Source: Planctomycetota bacterium (GTDB lineage Bacteria > Planctomycetota > Planctomycetia > Gemmatales > Gemmataceae). From it: a stretch of 51,672 nucleotides of DNA. Location: contig JACPPF010000167.1 of NCBI GenBank assembly GCA_016191165.1, positions 1 to 51,672 of the forward strand, in the 5' to 3' direction. Under the pieces are notes generated by a model. That model saw nothing but the letters and a program-made list of their open reading frames with translations. It did no database searches and was not told the origin of the DNA. Position numbers and translations under genes: made by a program. Each line of letters opens with the position of its first letter. Positions within the stretch are counted from its first letter, which is position 1. This document shows positions 7,697-14,509 of this stretch, piece by piece.

Positions 7697-8072
7697 CGCG
7701 CCGGCCGCCCTGGCTCAGGATGTACCGCAGCCCGGCGCTCCGCAACCCTGGTGGAGCGAGCAAGCGGCAGGCTGGCTGGGCGGAATCGTCGGAGGCTCGC
7801 TCGGCCTGCTCGGCGCCGCCTTCGGCATCTGCGCCGGACTCGGCGTGGCTCGGCGGGTCGTACAATTCAGCGCTCTCGCCGGCGCGTTGGTCGGCGTGAT
7901 CATCCTGTTGATAGGGGTCGGCGCTCTCGCATCCGGACAGCCGTATCACGTTTATTACCCGGCACTCCTGATCGGCGGCATCATGGCCTTCGTCTTCGGG
8001 TTGAATTACCCGATCATCAAACGCCGCAATGAGCAGATGGAATTGCAGAAGATGACCGCGATGGATGCGTGA
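7653..8072 (+). CDS. Small membrane protein encoded with the DUF2089 regulator
   Basis: 139 residues from ATG 7653 with AAGGAGA upstream. A signal peptide (MTQKLALALLLLAFSAPAALAQ) is followed by three glycine- and alanine-rich hydrophobic segments, about 38-62, 72-92 and 102-120, and a short charged tail KRRNEQMELQKMTAMDA. No family was recognised. The 44-bp overlap with the regulator gene suggests translational coupling and a functional link, perhaps with the regulator sensing or controlling the level of this protein. The ROK-family gene follows after 14 bp but has its own -10-like box. Confidence 0.75.
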   Translation: MTQKLALALLLLAFSAPAALAQDVPQPGAPQPWWSEQAAGWLGGIVGGSLGLLGAAFGICAGLGVARRVVQFSALAGALVGVIILLIGVGALASGQPYHVYYPALLIGGIMAFVFGLNYPIIKRRNEQMELQKMTAMDA

Positions 8073-8074
8073 AG

Positions 8075-8080
8075 TATAAT
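8075..8080 (+). promoter_or_regulatory. -10-like TATAAT directly before the ROK gene
   Basis: A perfect TATAAT lies 6 bp before the ATG at 8087. No good -35 box is seen at 16-18 bp. If used, transcription would start at or within the start codon, producing a leaderless mRNA; otherwise the gene is read through from upstream. Confidence 0.3.
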
Positions 8081-8086
8081 GCCGCC

Positions 8087-8989
8087 ATGTACCTTGGCAT
8101 CGAAATCGGCGGCACCAAACTTCAACTCGGCCTCGGCGATGGCGGGGGCGTCATCCATGCCCTGTGGCGTGGGACTGTCGTACCCGGCGATGGCGCGGAC
8201 GGGATTCGCAGGCAAATCACTGCCGCAATTGCAGAGCTTCTTGCGGGCGCTAAACGAGATCGGGCGGAACTCAAGGGCGTCGGTATCGGCTTCGGCGGCC
8301 CGGTCGATGATGCCACGCGCACGGTCATCAAATCCCATCAAATCGAAGGCTGGGACGCCTTCCCTCTCGCCGACTGGATCGCCGAGCTCGTCGGCGTCCC
8401 CGCAGTGCTCGGCAACGATGCCGACGTCGCGGGGTTGGCAGAAGCCCTTTTCGGCGCCGGCCAAGGACTCTCGCCCATCTTCTACATCACCATCGGCTCC
8501 GGGATCGGCGGTGGGCTGATTATCAATGGCGAGATCTATCGCGGATGTGGAGTCGGTGCCGCGGAAATCGGCCATCTCTGGGTCAACTGTGATGGAATTC
8601 GCGAACCGCTTGAGTTTTTTTCCTCGGGATGGGGTATGACTCATCAAATGCGGTATCAATCCGGGAAACCGAATTGTTCAGCCGCGGAAATTGCTCGTTT
8701 GGCAACCCGCGGCGACGAGAATTCTCAAGTGGTTCTCGATCGCGCCGTCGACCAACTGGCGGAGGCGATCTGCCACGTCATTGCGTTGCTTTGTCCACGC
8801 CGCATCGTCATCGGCGGCGGCGTTTCGTTAATGGGGGAGAAGTTGCTGTTCGGACCGTTGCGTCAAAAGGTTGCCGAGCGCGTCTTCAGACCGTTCGCCG
8901 GTTTTTATGACATTGTGCACGCTGACTTGGGCGAGGAGGTCGTCGTCCACGGGGCGCTTGCGCTGGCACGCCAACGGCTTTTGCGATAG
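8087..8989 (+). CDS. ROK family sugar kinase/regulator-like protein
   Basis: 300 residues from ATG 8087; a GTG at 8069 in frame overlaps the preceding stop and is less likely. ROK/actin-like ATPase features are in order: phosphate-1 GIEIGGTKLQLGL (4-16), GVGIGFGGPVDD, GNDADVAGLAEALFGAG with the catalytic Asp, phosphate-2 ITIGSGIGGGLIINGEIYRG, and the C-terminal IVIGGGVS adenosine motif. There is no HTH domain, so it is a kinase-type rather than a repressor-type member. The usual zinc motif CxCGxxGCxE is not present; the equivalent region reads IGHLWVNCDGIREPLEFF. Substrate unknown, perhaps glucose or an N-acetyl hexosamine. The protein is expected in the cytoplasm. Confidence 0.88.
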   Translation: MYLGIEIGGTKLQLGLGDGGGVIHALWRGTVVPGDGADGIRRQITAAIAELLAGAKRDRAELKGVGIGFGGPVDDATRTVIKSHQIEGWDAFPLADWIAELVGVPAVLGNDADVAGLAEALFGAGQGLSPIFYITIGSGIGGGLIINGEIYRGCGVGAAEIGHLWVNCDGIREPLEFFSSGWGMTHQMRYQSGKPNCSAAEIARLATRGDENSQVVLDRAVDQLAEAICHVIALLCPRRIVIGGGVSLMGEKLLFGPLRQKVAERVFRPFAGFYDIVHADLGEEVVVHGALALARQRLLR

Positions 8990-9023
8990 AATATCGCGCT
9001 CCGTCACCTTGTTAGAGGTTGCG

Positions 9024-9647
9024 ATGATTCTGCTCAAGACAAGAACACCGCTGATGACCGTGGACGACTTCTACGATTTCGTCAATCGGCCCGAAAATCG
9101 GGCGCGGTCGTTCGAACTTGTTCGCGGGGAGGTGATCGAAGTGTCTCGTCCTCGACGCCCGCATGGGTTTATTTGCGGAAATGCAGCCCGCAAGCTCGCC
9201 AACTTTACCTTTCGCAAGAAGAAAGGTTACATCACAACCAACGATACAGGAATCATTCTCGAACACGATCCCGGTTCCGTGCGAGGCGCCGACATTGCCT
9301 ATTATGAGGATGCCAAGAACTTTGAAGGCCTGCCCGAAAAATGGGGCGATACCGTCCCCCGGCTGATCGTCGAGGTCTTGTCACCGAATGACACGGCGCA
9401 ATACATCCTTGAAAAGATCGGCGACTACTTTCGTGGCGGCGTCGAACTCGTTTGGGTTATCGATCCCGACTCCCGGCGCGTCAACGCATATAGCCGAGAC
9501 CATGGCGTTCAAACCCTGACTGAGAAAGACACCCTCACCGGCGGCGACGTGCTGCCCGGCTTTCGCTGCAAAGTCGCCGACCTCTTTGTGCTGCCCGAGG
9601 CGGCCAAGGCGTCGGTGAAGAAGGTGAAACGGAAACGCAATCAATGA
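9024..9647 (+). CDS. Uma2 family (DUF820) putative endonuclease, copy 2
   Basis: 207 residues from ATG 9024 with AGAGG six bases upstream. Family features: N-terminal MTVDDFYDFVNRPENRARSFELVRGEVIE, then RGADIAYY (catalytic Asp), PRLIVEVLSPNDT (Glu), EKIGDYFRGGVELVWVIDPDSR, and the closing LTGGDVLPGFRCKVADLF. A Lys/Arg-rich tail (VKKVKRKRNQ) ends the protein. It follows the ROK gene by 34 bp and has TAGAAT just after the ROK stop, which may be its own -10 box. Role unknown, as for the other two copies. Confidence 0.9.
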   Translation: MILLKTRTPLMTVDDFYDFVNRPENRARSFELVRGEVIEVSRPRRPHGFICGNAARKLANFTFRKKKGYITTNDTGIILEHDPGSVRGADIAYYEDAKNFEGLPEKWGDTVPRLIVEVLSPNDTAQYILEKIGDYFRGGVELVWVIDPDSRRVNAYSRDHGVQTLTEKDTLTGGDVLPGFRCKVADLFVLPEAAKASVKKVKRKRNQ

Positions 9648-9653
9648 CTTCGC

Positions 9654-10337
9654 TCAGCGAAAAACGCGAGCGCGCAGAAAAACGGCGGCCGCTATGCCGG
9701 CGATACCGCCCGCGACCGCCGCGGCAATAAGTGCCCTGTCATCCTTTCCCAGAAATTGCAACAACGCCTGACCCACCAGCGCCGCCAGCCAGCCGCCCAC
9801 AAGTCCGCCGAGCAAGGATGAGAGGAACGCGACTTTAGCGATCGGGCGCAGGACATTGCCGCCGCGGGTAAGCATGGCGCCTGCCCAGCAGCCGGCGATG
9901 GCGCCCGTATACATTCCGAAGGCGCCGCAGGTTGCAACGAACAACAAACGCAACTCCCGCTCGGTAACTCGCCTGGCGGGAGTCTCATCCAACCCGATCC
10001 CCATCACCACCGCGTACAAGACCCCGCTGGCGAGCATCGCGGCAAGGTAACTCAACAACAAGCCGGCGACGAAGCGGTAAAGCAACCGCTTGAACAGCGA
10101 CGGTTGCTCAATGGTCCCATGCTCGGCTGGCGATTGGGGGTTGGTCTCCGCATGACTCGCATAGCCGGCCAGGAAACCCAGGCCGCCCCAGAAGAATACG
10201 ATCAAGCCGCTCGCGAGCGCCAGTTCGCCCAGCGGCGCGTTGCCGAAGACGGCGGCGGCCAGCGGGAACACGCCGATCGCCACCGCGAAAATGCCGCCGT
10301 AGCAGAGCCCGCGCGACCACGCTGATCGGAATCGCAT
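9654..10337 (-). CDS. Integral membrane protein paired with the GbsR/MarR regulator
   Basis: 227 residues with six or so hydrophobic segments: FAVAIGVFPLAAAVFG, LALASGLIVFFWGGLGFLAG, YRFVAGLLLSYLAAMLASGVLY, VATCGAFGMYTGAIAGCWAG, AFLSSLLGGLVGGWLAALVG and AAAVAGGIAGIAAAVFL. The family was not recognised. The ATG at 10337 is one base beyond the stop of the regulator gene (TGACATG), so the two are translated from one message. The regulator probably controls this gene; a transport or envelope role is only a guess. Confidence 0.75.
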   Translation of the reverse strand: MRFRSAWSRGLCYGGIFAVAIGVFPLAAAVFGNAPLGELALASGLIVFFWGGLGFLAGYASHAETNPQSPAEHGTIEQPSLFKRLLYRFVAGLLLSYLAAMLASGVLYAVVMGIGLDETPARRVTERELRLLFVATCGAFGMYTGAIAGCWAGAMLTRGGNVLRPIAKVAFLSSLLGGLVGGWLAALVGQALLQFLGKDDRALIAAAVAGGIAGIAAAVFLRARVFR

Positions 10338-10338
10338 G

Positions 10339-10884
10339 TCATTCCTCCGACGTCAGCATCTCCACCGCTTCCCTCAATCCCTTGTGGCTCTCGAAAAACC
10401 GTTGCGCTAACCCGTCGAACAGCGTCAAAAGCTTCAGCAAGTCGTTGATGCGCTGAAAACGCTTCTGCGCCGGCTCCTTGAGCGCTTGACCGCCGATGGC
10501 CTCGGGCGTCAGTTCATCCCGGCAACGCCGGAGCGTCGTGAGGATCGGGTCGATCTCGCGGCGTTTGCGCTGGTTGGCGACGAGCGTGAACATTTCCCAG
10601 ACGTCGCTCAGGGACTCAAAATACTCCTTGCGGTCGCCTCGCTTGTGCACGCGGCGGACCAGGCCCCATTCGACCAGCTTCGACAGGTTCATGCTGACAT
10701 TGCCGCGCGAGATGCCCAGGCGTTCCATGATGTCGTCCATGGAGAGGGCGGCGCCCGAGATATAGAGCAGTCCGTGAATACGGGCCATGGTCGGGCTGAT
10801 GCCCCACAGCGAGGCCATGTTGTTCCAAAGCTCGACGAACTGCTCTTCGACCTGGTCAAGACGTTCGGCGAGCGCAACTTTCAT
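10339..10884 (-). CDS. GbsR/MarR family transcriptional regulator
   Basis: 181 residues from ATG 10884 with GAAAGGA upstream; the frame is open further upstream but the -10/-35 pair and the ribosome site favour this start. N-terminal LDQVEEQFVELWNNMASLWGISPTMARIHGLLYISG is the GbsR-type opening, followed by a winged helix, MDDIMERLGISRGNVSMNLSKLVEWGLVRRV with the wing HKRGDRKEYF. The C-terminal half is helical and likely dimerises. GbsR-type proteins repress osmoprotectant, lipid or carotenoid genes in different bacteria; the target here is most likely the coupled membrane-protein gene. A DNA-binding cytoplasmic dimer is expected. Confidence 0.9.
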   Translation of the reverse strand: MKVALAERLDQVEEQFVELWNNMASLWGISPTMARIHGLLYISGAALSMDDIMERLGISRGNVSMNLSKLVEWGLVRRVHKRGDRKEYFESLSDVWEMFTLVANQRKRREIDPILTTLRRCRDELTPEAIGGQALKEPAQKRFQRINDLLKLLTLFDGLAQRFFESHKGLREAVEMLTSEE

Positions 10885-10914
10885 GGGTTTTATTCCTTTC
10901 AGGAAGATATGAAA

Positions 10915-10943
10915 ATTGTAACGCGCGGGACGTGGGACTGCAA
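10915..10943 (-). promoter_or_regulatory. Sigma-70 type promoter for the regulator/membrane-protein operon
   Basis: On the minus strand TTGCAG (10943-10938) and TACAAT (10920-10915) are 17 bp apart, with the ATG 31 bases past the -10 box and a ribosome site between. Confidence 0.5.
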
Positions 10944-11104
10944 GCATTTCCCTCCTCTCGACGGGCCTTCCAGTTCCAGTCGGGCCGTCCTGAGCGAAGA
11001 ACTTCGCGCTGCCAAGGGCGAGTAGAGGTTGCCGCGACCGACCGGCGGCTGGAAGGAACTCAAAGACGACGACGGAACGGTGACGCGGGGCGTCGAATGG
11101 TCTG

Positions 11105-11223
11105 GCCATGCGTTGGGTGGTGGTACAGTTTGCCGTAGGTCAGGCTTTCCAGCCTGACATTTCGCGGCTGCTGTCAGGCAAGAATGCCTGACCTACTTCA
11201 GACTGTACCACTGCCATGCGTTG
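11105..11223. repeat. 97-bp palindromic element flanked by an 11-bp direct repeat
   Basis: GCCATGCGTTG occurs at 11105-11115 and again at 11213-11223. The 97 bp between begin GGTGGTGGTACAGT and end ACTGTACCACT, and inside these GTAGGTCAGGC and GCCTGACCTAC form a further inverted repeat, with a third nested pair AGCCTGACA/TGTCAGGC. Inverted ends plus a flanking direct repeat are the marks of transposition. It lies between the GbsR gene (10884) and the CorA-like gene (11262), which leaves no other feature in this 377-bp gap apart from the promoter at 10915. Confidence 0.75.
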
Positions 11224-11261
11224 CAGCGATTGGTCGATGTCCAACCCCCGGTCGGGCACAG

Positions 11262-12059
11262 CTATGTCTTCACCGACATCAGGGCCTCGGTTGACACCGG
11301 CGAAGGCGGGGCGGGTTTGCGGGCGATGATACGGGCCAGCATCAGGCCGCACAGCAGGCCGAGGCCCATCATGCACCAGAATAGCCCCGGCGTGCTCAGG
11401 CCGTGCAGACCGTGATCTTCGTGGGCGAGCATCATCTCGAACACCGCGCCGAAGATTGCACTCAAAGTTGCAATCGGAAAGAACGCCGCCACCAGCAGGT
11501 TCAGGCGATGCGACGCCACGGTCATCTCATAGATGCGCTGGGACTGTTGCTCGGCCTGATGGGCGACCGTGAAATCCAGACCGTTCTTGGCATCGCCGTG
11601 CAGCAACTCCAACGCTCGTTCGATTTCGTTCACCTGGTCGCGCAGATTGATCAGGTCGCGATCCTCCGGAACCAGTTCCCGCGCATGTTGAAGAACCGCA
11701 TGGAGATGCCGAGTCGTGCGATGCAACGGCGCGATGGCACGCACCAGCTGGTAATATTCCGTGGCCGTGTCGGCGGCTTGCCAGAGTTTTTCAAGGCGTT
11801 CGACGCGCTCGGCATATTCCGCGACGTGCCGCTTCAGGGCTTGCGCGCCATCGCCGAGGGGTTTGGAGCGCCAGGCTCCATCGGGATCGCGCCAGAAGAG
11901 ACGGCCCTTGCGCCGCGCCAGCCCGGCCAGCGGCGGTTCGTGGAGCACCAGCAGCAGGTGCCCGTCGGCGTGCATCACGCGCTGCCGGCCCACGTCATCG
12001 CCCAGCCGCTTGGCGAACTTGGCGGGCACATCCCAGTCGGGTGGAAGCAGCATACGCAT
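11262..12059 (-). CDS. CorA-like membrane protein lacking the GMN signature
   Basis: 265 residues from ATG 12059, AGGAGCGAGCG before it. The layout is that of the CorA metal-transporter family: an N-terminal alpha/beta domain, long helices rich in charged residues (about 75-190, with AEQQSQRIYEMTVASHRLN at the end), then two hydrophobic C-terminal segments, LLVAAFFPIATLSAIFGAVF and GLFWCMMGLGLLCGLMLARI. In CorA the first of these ends in GMN; here the equivalent is GAVFEMM, so a selective Mg2+ channel is uncertain. The protein is shorter than typical CorA (about 310). It may be a divergent transporter or a membrane-anchored structural homologue. Confidence 0.7.
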   Translation of the reverse strand: MRMLLPPDWDVPAKFAKRLGDDVGRQRVMHADGHLLLVLHEPPLAGLARRKGRLFWRDPDGAWRSKPLGDGAQALKRHVAEYAERVERLEKLWQAADTATEYYQLVRAIAPLHRTTRHLHAVLQHARELVPEDRDLINLRDQVNEIERALELLHGDAKNGLDFTVAHQAEQQSQRIYEMTVASHRLNLLVAAFFPIATLSAIFGAVFEMMLAHEDHGLHGLSTPGLFWCMMGLGLLCGLMLARIIARKPAPPSPVSTEALMSVKT

Positions 12060-12198
12060 CGCTCGCTCCTGTTTTGAGGTTGGTAGTTGAACGGGTCGCT
12101 CTGACAGGTATTTCGGCGAGGTGGGCGGTTTCTTTGTGCAGCGACGGGGGCTTCATCAAATCGTCAAATAGAAAGGCACTATATGCTCTGGCGAGTCT

Positions 12199-12624
12199 TC
12201 ACGGCATCGACGCAAGGTGGACGACGAACGGGAATGCGGCTTGCAGTCCGTTGACGAGCTTGTTATCAGCGGTGATAAAGTCGCATTGCTCCCTCTCCGC
12301 GAGCGCCACGTACAGAGAAACGTACACGGTTCGTTGATGCCGATGGGCTATCTCATAGGCTCGCGGAAGCAGTGGAATCGAAGCAGCGATCACCGGAAGA
12401 GTTTGCAAGACGTCAATCAGCGCCAGCGCGCCATCGCCAGGGCCAATCGCCCTGCGTCGCTCCGCAATCAAAAATGCGTTTCCAATCTCGGCCGGGAAGT
12501 GGTCCGGCGCAAATAATTCATGGATTCCGTTGCGAAAGTCATCGCGCAGGAGAATTGCTTTCGGCCTGTGGATTTCCACTACCGCCCATTTGAATGCGAC
12601 TGAGCAGTCAATGACAAGATTCAT
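12199..12624 (-). CDS. PIN-domain toxin-like protein (VapC type)
   Basis: 141 residues. PIN features: N-terminal MNLVIDCSVAFKW (D6), PAEIGNAFL (E46) and FITADNKL (D120). In most VapC proteins a further Asp lies in a YDxxYxALA motif; here that stretch reads YVSLYVALAE, so the Asp is replaced by Val. The fold is intact, but this may reduce metal binding and activity. The ATG overlaps the stop of the small upstream gene by four bases (ATGA), the usual arrangement of vapBC. VapC enzymes cleave tRNA or rRNA; the target here is not known. Confidence 0.85.
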   Translation of the reverse strand: MNLVIDCSVAFKWAVVEIHRPKAILLRDDFRNGIHELFAPDHFPAEIGNAFLIAERRRAIGPGDGALALIDVLQTLPVIAASIPLLPRAYEIAHRHQRTVYVSLYVALAEREQCDFITADNKLVNGLQAAFPFVVHLASMP

Positions 12625-12824
12625 GGGCTCTCACGCATTTCGCGAATGATGTCCACACCGACATCGTGAACGCCATAGAGGCTGGCGTTCTTTTCAGCCC
12701 TGTGGTCCATCCGTTCGGCGGCCTTCTTCATCCCTTCGCGATCGCGAATCCCCTTGACAGCGGCGCCGGCCGCGAGATGCAACTCAGCCATCACTTCGGG
12801 AGGAATTGCCGCTTTTGTATCCAT
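12621..12824 (-). CDS. Small antitoxin-like partner (VapB type position)
   Basis: 67 residues from ATG 12824, preceded by AAGGAGATACATC. The sequence MDTKAAIPPEVMAELHLAAGAAVKGIRDREGMKKAAERMDHRAEKN (in two blocks) is mostly helical and charged, ending DVGVDIIREMRESP. It has the size and position of an antitoxin for the following PIN gene, although no classical ribbon-helix-helix or AbrB motif is evident. The C-terminal IIREMRE resembles the end of many VapB antitoxins ('dLIRExRe'). A TATAAT-like box lies on the minus strand at 12863-12858. Confidence 0.78.
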   Translation of the reverse strand: MDTKAAIPPEVMAELHLAAGAAVKGIRDREGMKKAAERMDHRAEKNASLYGVHDVGVDIIREMRESP

Positions 12825-12884
12825 GATGTATCTCCTTGCTGTCGCTCGAACCCATTCATTATATCCTGCTCCCCGTGCCGGGGC

Positions 12885-14315
12885 TCACAGCAACGTCACC
12901 TTGTCCCGATTGCGCGTCAGCCGCTTTGAGGCGTTGCGAGTATCGAGTGTGTGCGCCACGCGATCCACCACGCGGTCGTAATCGACGCCCTGGTGGTCGG
13001 TGGTGATGATGCACATCGTGCAGCTATCGAGCAACTCGTCCGACAGGGGGACGCATTCCATGGCCAGGCCGTGGTCGGCGAAGTTGGCGACGTGGGGATC
13101 GTGATAGACGACCTCGGCGCCATCCTCCTGCAGGAGCTTGATGACGTCGAGCGATGGCGATTCGCGCCAGTCGCCCAGGTCGCGCTTATAGGAAACGCCG
13201 AGGATGAGGATCTTCGATTTCGACGGCGACACGCCGAGCATGTTCAAGACGCGGTGCGTCTTGTCACGCACGAACTCCGGCATGCGGCGATTGATTTCGC
13301 CGGCGAGGGCGATGAAGCGGGTGTTGAAGTTGTACTCGCGGGCCTTCCATTCCAGGTAGTGCGGATCGAGCGGGATGCAGTGCCCGCCGACGCCGGGACC
13401 GGGGTAGAATGGCATGATGCCGAACGGCTTCGTGAACGCGGCATCGAGCACTTCCCACACGTTGAGATTCATCTTGTCGCACAGGAGCGCGAGCTCGTTG
13501 ACCAGCGCGATATTGACGGCACGGAAGGTGTTCTCGAACACTTTGACCATCTCGGCCGCGTTGGCGCTGGAGACGGGCACGACATGGTCGATCGTCTGGG
13601 AATAAAACGCGACGGCGACCTGCTGAGAATTCGGCCCGATGCCGCCGACGACCTTGTTGGTGTTTTTCGTGGTGTAGCGCGAGTTGCCCGGGTCGACGCG
13701 CTCCGGGGAATGCGACAGGAAGAAATCGACCTCGGCCTTCAATCCCGATTCTTCGAGGATCGGCAGCATGATCTCCTGCGTCGTGCCGGGATAGGTCGTC
13801 GATTCGAGGCTGATGAGTTGACCGGGGCGGAGGTACTTGGCGAGCTCGCGCGTCACGCTTTCGACATATTGCAAATCGGGATTGAGATTTCGCGTGAGCG
13901 GGGTTGGCACGCAGATGACGATCACGTCCATCTGCGGCACTTCGCGGAAATCGTAGACGGCGCGCAGGTGACCGGTGCTAACCAGGTCGCGGAGCTCCTC
14001 GTCCTTGACATCGGGAATGTAGTTCTCGCCGCGGTTGATGACGTCGGCGCGGGCGGGGTTTTGTTCGATGCCGATGACGTTGAAGCCGACCTTGCCCTTC
14101 TCGACGGCGAACGGCAAGCCGACATAGCCCATGCCGACGACGCCGACGAGGGCGGTGTGATTTTCGATTTTCGCGAGGAGCGTGTTGACGCGGTTTTGAA
14201 CGTCGGCCTCGGAGTGCTCCGCGAGGATGCGCAGGTGCGGTCCGCCGATGTACTTATGGCCAAGGCGAGCGCCGAGGGCAACGGGGCTGGCACGGCGTTG
14301 TGAGGGCTGCGACAT
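12885..14315 (-). CDS. wbpA: UDP-N-acetylglucosamine 6-dehydrogenase (WbpA-like nucleotide-sugar dehydrogenase)
   Basis: 476 residues from ATG 14315 with GGAAGGAGA upstream. Rossmann motif VGVVGMGYVGLPFAVE (about 58-73), ICVPTPLT, the LISLESTTYPGTT segment, SPERVDPGN, and the catalytic cysteine loop PGPGVGGHCIPLDPHY identify the WbpA/TviB/WecC group of UDP-HexNAc dehydrogenases, which oxidise C6 of UDP-GlcNAc with two NAD+. About 45 residues of N-terminal extension precede the NAD domain. The three upstream genes encode WbpD-, WbpB- and WbpE-like proteins, supporting the pathway to UDP-2,3-diacetamido-2,3-dideoxy-glucuronate. A 194-bp gap with a palindrome separates it from the aminotransferase gene. 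Confidence 0.88.
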   Translation of the reverse strand: MSQPSQRRASPVALGARLGHKYIGGPHLRILAEHSEADVQNRVNTLLAKIENHTALVGVVGMGYVGLPFAVEKGKVGFNVIGIEQNPARADVINRGENYIPDVKDEELRDLVSTGHLRAVYDFREVPQMDVIVICVPTPLTRNLNPDLQYVESVTRELAKYLRPGQLISLESTTYPGTTQEIMLPILEESGLKAEVDFFLSHSPERVDPGNSRYTTKNTNKVVGGIGPNSQQVAVAFYSQTIDHVVPVSSANAAEMVKVFENTFRAVNIALVNELALLCDKMNLNVWEVLDAAFTKPFGIMPFYPGPGVGGHCIPLDPHYLEWKAREYNFNTRFIALAGEINRRMPEFVRDKTHRVLNMLGVSPSKSKILILGVSYKRDLGDWRESPSLDVIKLLQEDGAEVVYHDPHVANFADHGLAMECVPLSDELLDSCTMCIITTDHQGVDYDRVVDRVAHTLDTRNASKRLTRNRDKVTLL

Positions 14316-14438
14316 CGAGAGTCTCCTTCCGTGGAGGAACGCCCCCGGCCATCCGATGGCCCGGGTGCAATCGCGGGAGCCTTGCGGCCTGTTTATACTT
14401 GAAAACCGGCGCTGGCCTCAAGAGCAAACTGGGGAAAA

Positions 14439-14494
14439 GCCGCTTGCGGCCTGGTGTTCGGGCGGCGACTGCCGAACGCCAGGCCACAAGCGGC
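14439..14494. repeat. 23-bp-stem palindrome between the WbpE-like and WbpA-like genes
   Basis: GCCGCTTGCGGCCTGGTGTTCGG (arm 14439-14461; first 20 bases GCCGCTTGCGGCCTGGTGTT) pairs with an arm at 14472-14494 ending GGCCACAAGCGGC, with few mismatches and a 10-base loop. The GCCGCTTGCGGC core recurs at 36179-36237 and 46569 onward. It may attenuate transcription into the dehydrogenase gene. Confidence 0.75.
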
Positions 14495-14509
14495 GTAATC
14501 GAGGTGTGC

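Noticed and set aside
12951-14303. Open frame of 450 codons on the plus strand
   Set aside because: Antisense to the WbpA-like dehydrogenase, which has clear catalytic motifs; the frame is a codon-bias shadow rich in Asp/Val/His.
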